DNA from: Chondrosia reniformis
Lineage: Eukaryota; Porifera; Demospongiae; Chondrillida; Chondrillidae
DNA length: 64,000 nt
NCBI GenBank assembly: GCA_947172415.1
Contig: OX359190.1
Location: 5,270,001 to 5,334,000 of the forward strand
Direction of reading: 5' to 3'
The position numbers and the translations under genes were made by a program. Every line of letters begins with the position of its first letter. The stretch's first letter is position 1. Below are positions 61,037 to 64,000 of the stretch, piece by piece. The notes under the pieces are model-generated. The model saw only the letters and a list, made by a program, of their open reading frames with translations, was not told the DNA's origin and made no database searches.

Positions 61037-62145
61037 ACGCATGTGTAACATGTCCACAAATTTCCGATTTTTGTAAATCGTCTTATTAGCGCTTTCAGAA
61101 GTGTCACATTCCAGGCGGAAGTGTCTCTAGCATGTGACCTGCGCGTGAAGCAGAGCACCAGCCACTGAAACGTCACGAGTCATCACTAGTCGTTACGATG
61201 TTAAATTATCAATTGTGAAAACTTATGAGCAATTTATATAGTATATTGAAGGAAGGCCAACGACGGAGGAAGGCCAATAAAGGCTTACGTGACCGAAACG
61301 TTCTATTTTCTTTTGATTATACTTCGTTAATTGCTCATACATTTTCGCCATTGATAATTACATAGATATTAGTAGACATGCAATATGCTTACTGTTTCCA
61401 CTTACCTCTTACAACAACAATAAACTCCGATCAAAGAAACTGTATCGCTACCGAGAAGCCTTACTTGACATATCAACTTCGGAAGTCTAATGTTTGTACC
61501 AAATATTTGGGTGCATATTAAACGTCAAAAGACGTCATTGTATGATGGCTCAGCTATACTACTAATTTTGGCTGACAATCACGTGACAATACCATTACTC
61601 GAAGGAGAAGAGACAAATGGAAAACGAACCGATTATTAGACAGTGGAGAATTGTATATCTAACCATTTTTTGACATCAATCTCTTCAGTAAGTAACAGCC
61701 TAAAAGTTGTATGTATACTCCTGGACTATTCCCTTGTTTAACTGAGATATGAAGTACTAGAGGCGCCTGATAAAGGTACGAAAATACGTTTTCGATTATA
61801 ATTTAAAAACTAAAGGGAATTTTAAAGGAGTATACATACCATCGTTAGATATCATTATCCTTCATAGGTTGGTGTCACCATTTATTCTATATTCGCATTT
61901 TCCACTGTCTAAAAAAACATTTTTGGCGATTTGGCACCTATCACTTACGGCCGCTTACGTTCTCCTTTAGGCCTGCAATCGTGACACTCTTGTAGCCAAA
62001 CTATTAAGAAAGAATAGCGCTTCAATTCTATATAATTTGTTTAGTGATACGATGTTTCTAAAGTAAAATAGAATAAATTAAAAAGAGTGTTAATTAGTGA
62101 CTTTTATCGAAAATTTCCGGAAGTATGGACATGTTCCACCAGCGT
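61037..62145. mobile_element. TA-flanked non-autonomous DNA element
   Basis: A non-satellite insert of about 1.1 kb. The outer ends are ACGCATGTGTAACATGTCCA and, on the other strand, ACGCTGGTGGAACATGTCCA (17 of 20 alike). TA on both sides suggests a Tc1/mariner-type insertion. It contains an inner inverted repeat (61204-61234 and 61329-61360) around a decayed hammerhead-like motif. No transposase frame seen. Confidence 0.65.
61274..61303 (+). other. Decayed hammerhead-like motif
   Basis: CCAATAAAGGCTTACGTGAC followed by CGAAACGTTC aligns with the hammerhead motifs elsewhere in the window: loop TACG, GACC, GAAACGT. The first core box reads CCAATAA instead of CTGATGA. It cannot form a normal catalytic core and is best read as a relic. 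Confidence 0.4.
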
Positions 62146-64000
62146 ACATACAACTGGTACATACAACTATTATATACAATTAGTACGTGCAACTATTACA
62201 TTCAACGAGTACATATATCTAGTACCTACAACTAGTTTAAAAACTAGTACTTTTACATACAACTAATAGCTACTTAATATCCAGTATTACTAGTACTACA
62301 ACCTACAACTAGTACACCAAACAAGTACATACACCTAGTTCATACAACTAGTACATACTAATAGTACATGCAACTAGTACATACAAGTAGTACATTCAAC
62401 TAGGCATACAAGTAGTAAATACAACTAAAATAGACAACTAGTACATACAACTAGTACATACACCTAGTGTATAACTAGTCCATACAAGTAGTACATACAA
62501 CTAGTTCATACAATTAGTACATACAACTACGACATGCAACTAGTACATGCAACTAATACCTTCAACTAGTAAACATAACTTGTACTAGTACATACAACTA
62601 GTACATACAAGTAGTATTTACAATTAGTAAATATTACCAGTAATAGAACATACAACTAGTTAATACAACTACCACATACAACTAGTAGATAACTAGTACA
62701 TATTGGTATTACATACAACTAGTACATTGAACTAGTACATAACTAGTTCATTCAATGACTACATACAATGGAATAAGGATTTCTTCTTACTGCGTCGAAC
62801 TTATCATTATAAAGGTTCATCTTGCGACTTTTAGAGCGTCTAGAGACGCAGTTTTTTCCAATTCTTCTGTCTGATGAGTACATACAACAAGTACATACAA
62901 TTAGTACATACAACTCTAACATTCAACAAGTACATGCAACTAGTACCTACAACTAATAAATATAACTAGTGCTAATACATACAACTAGCACCTACCTAGT
63001 CCCTAGTATAACTAGTACTAGAACCTACAAGTAGTACATATACTAGTACATACAACTTTAACATACAACTAGTACATAAAACTAATACAAACAACTACTA
63101 CGTATAACTAGTATATACACATATAGCTAGTACATATAAATAGTACATACCATAGTACATACAACTACTACATACAACTAGAAACTCGTGCATGGAGCTA
63201 GCACATATAACTAGTACATACCACTAGTTCACACAACTACCACATACAACTAGTACCTATGACTATAACATACACATATAACTAGTACATAGAACTAGTC
63301 CATACAACTACTACATACAACTATTATCTAGCACATACAACTAGTACATACAACTAGTACATAAAACTAGAACCTACAACTAGTAAATATAACCAATGCT
63401 AGTACGTAAAACTGGTACATACAACTAGAGGCTAAATATTACCAGTACTAGTACATACCAATAGTTAATTATACTAGTACATACAACTAGTATATACAAC
63501 TAGTACATAACTAGTACATACAACTGGTACATACAACTATTATATACAATTGGTACATACAACTATTACATTCAACTAGTACAAATAACTAGTACCTACA
63601 ACTAGTTAACATAACTAGTACTTGTACATAAAACTAATACCTACTTAGTCTCTAGTATTACTACTACTAGAACCTACAACTAGTACATATAACTAGTTCA
63701 TACACCTAGTACATACAACAAGTACATACAAATAGTACATACAAATAGTACATACAATTAGTACATTCAACTAGGACATGAAACGAGTTCATATAACGAG
63801 TACATAACTAGTACATACAATTAGTACATAGAACTAGTTCAAACAATTAGAACATACAACTACTACATACACCTAGCACATACAACCAGTACATACAACT
63901 AGTACTTACAACTAGTACACACATATTGTTCATTCAATTATATAGAACATACAACTACTACATGATTTTAGTACATTCAACTAGTACCTACAACTAGTTA
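62146..64000 (-). repeat. 13-bp satellite A, inverted orientation, to the right edge
   Basis: Satellite A in reverse orientation. About 107 bp of unique sequence (62769-62875), containing the palindrome GCGTCTAGAGACGC, interrupts it; I cannot assign that insert. No gene seen. Confidence 0.93.

Overview
The window looks like a repeat-rich block of an invertebrate metazoan genome, possibly from a sponge, cnidarian or similar early-branching lineage. The evidence is AT-rich tandem arrays, several classes of eukaryotic transposon (restriction-like-endonuclease non-LTR retrotransposons, a Penelope-like element, and piggyBac-, pogo/Tigger- and CACTA-like terminal inverted repeats), polyadenylation-type signals, and no bacterial gene order or ribosome binding sites. 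No ordinary host gene is convincingly complete. The taxon is an inference; nothing seen here fixes it.

The matrix is a degenerate satellite with a 13-bp unit (TACTAGTTGTATG). It fills most of 1-60697 in one orientation and continues to the right edge in the opposite orientation after a switch near 60698. It carries longer-scale structure: large duplicated blocks (1-3960 with 25482-29290; 9960-12164 with 31950-34240), a 715-bp tandem duplication, and higher-order repeats of 357, 426 and 128 bp. A second satellite (unit about 22-24 bp around GGGATATATT) lies at 12165-13190. A third (unit about 122-124 bp) lies at 58830-60609.

Transposons punctuate the satellite. Two dead copies of one non-LTR retrotransposon (4340-9957 and 14564-18865) carry a reverse transcriptase, a CCHC knuckle and a C-terminal restriction-like endonuclease. 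Copy 1 keeps the YMDD catalytic box but is broken by frameshifts, by stops and by a CACTA-like insertion at 8162-9420. Copy 2 has lost the YMDD box. The best-preserved gene is at 54265-56568, a Penelope-like reverse transcriptase with a GIY-YIG endonuclease and an intact reading frame. It sits head-to-head with a 5'-truncated twin, making two 2081-bp near-identical inverted arms. Both arms end in a hammerhead-ribozyme-like motif, and relatives of that motif occur at 30858-30895, 37288-37316 and, decayed, at 61274-61303.

Smaller non-autonomous DNA elements are a piggyBac-like MITE at 47352-47831 with telomere-like hexamers beside a hairpin arm, a pogo-like MITE at 50347-50865 with a truncated CENP-B-type helix-turn-helix, a Tigger-like MITE at 57462-58373, and a TA-flanked element at 61037-62145. 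A 3.7-kb satellite-free island (36356-40022) contains two long-arm foldback elements, a Penelope-terminus relic, and a duplicated segment that may carry the last exon of an unknown gene on the minus strand. The whole reads as a heterochromatin-like satellite block acting as a sink for transposons, with Penelope-type elements the most recently active.
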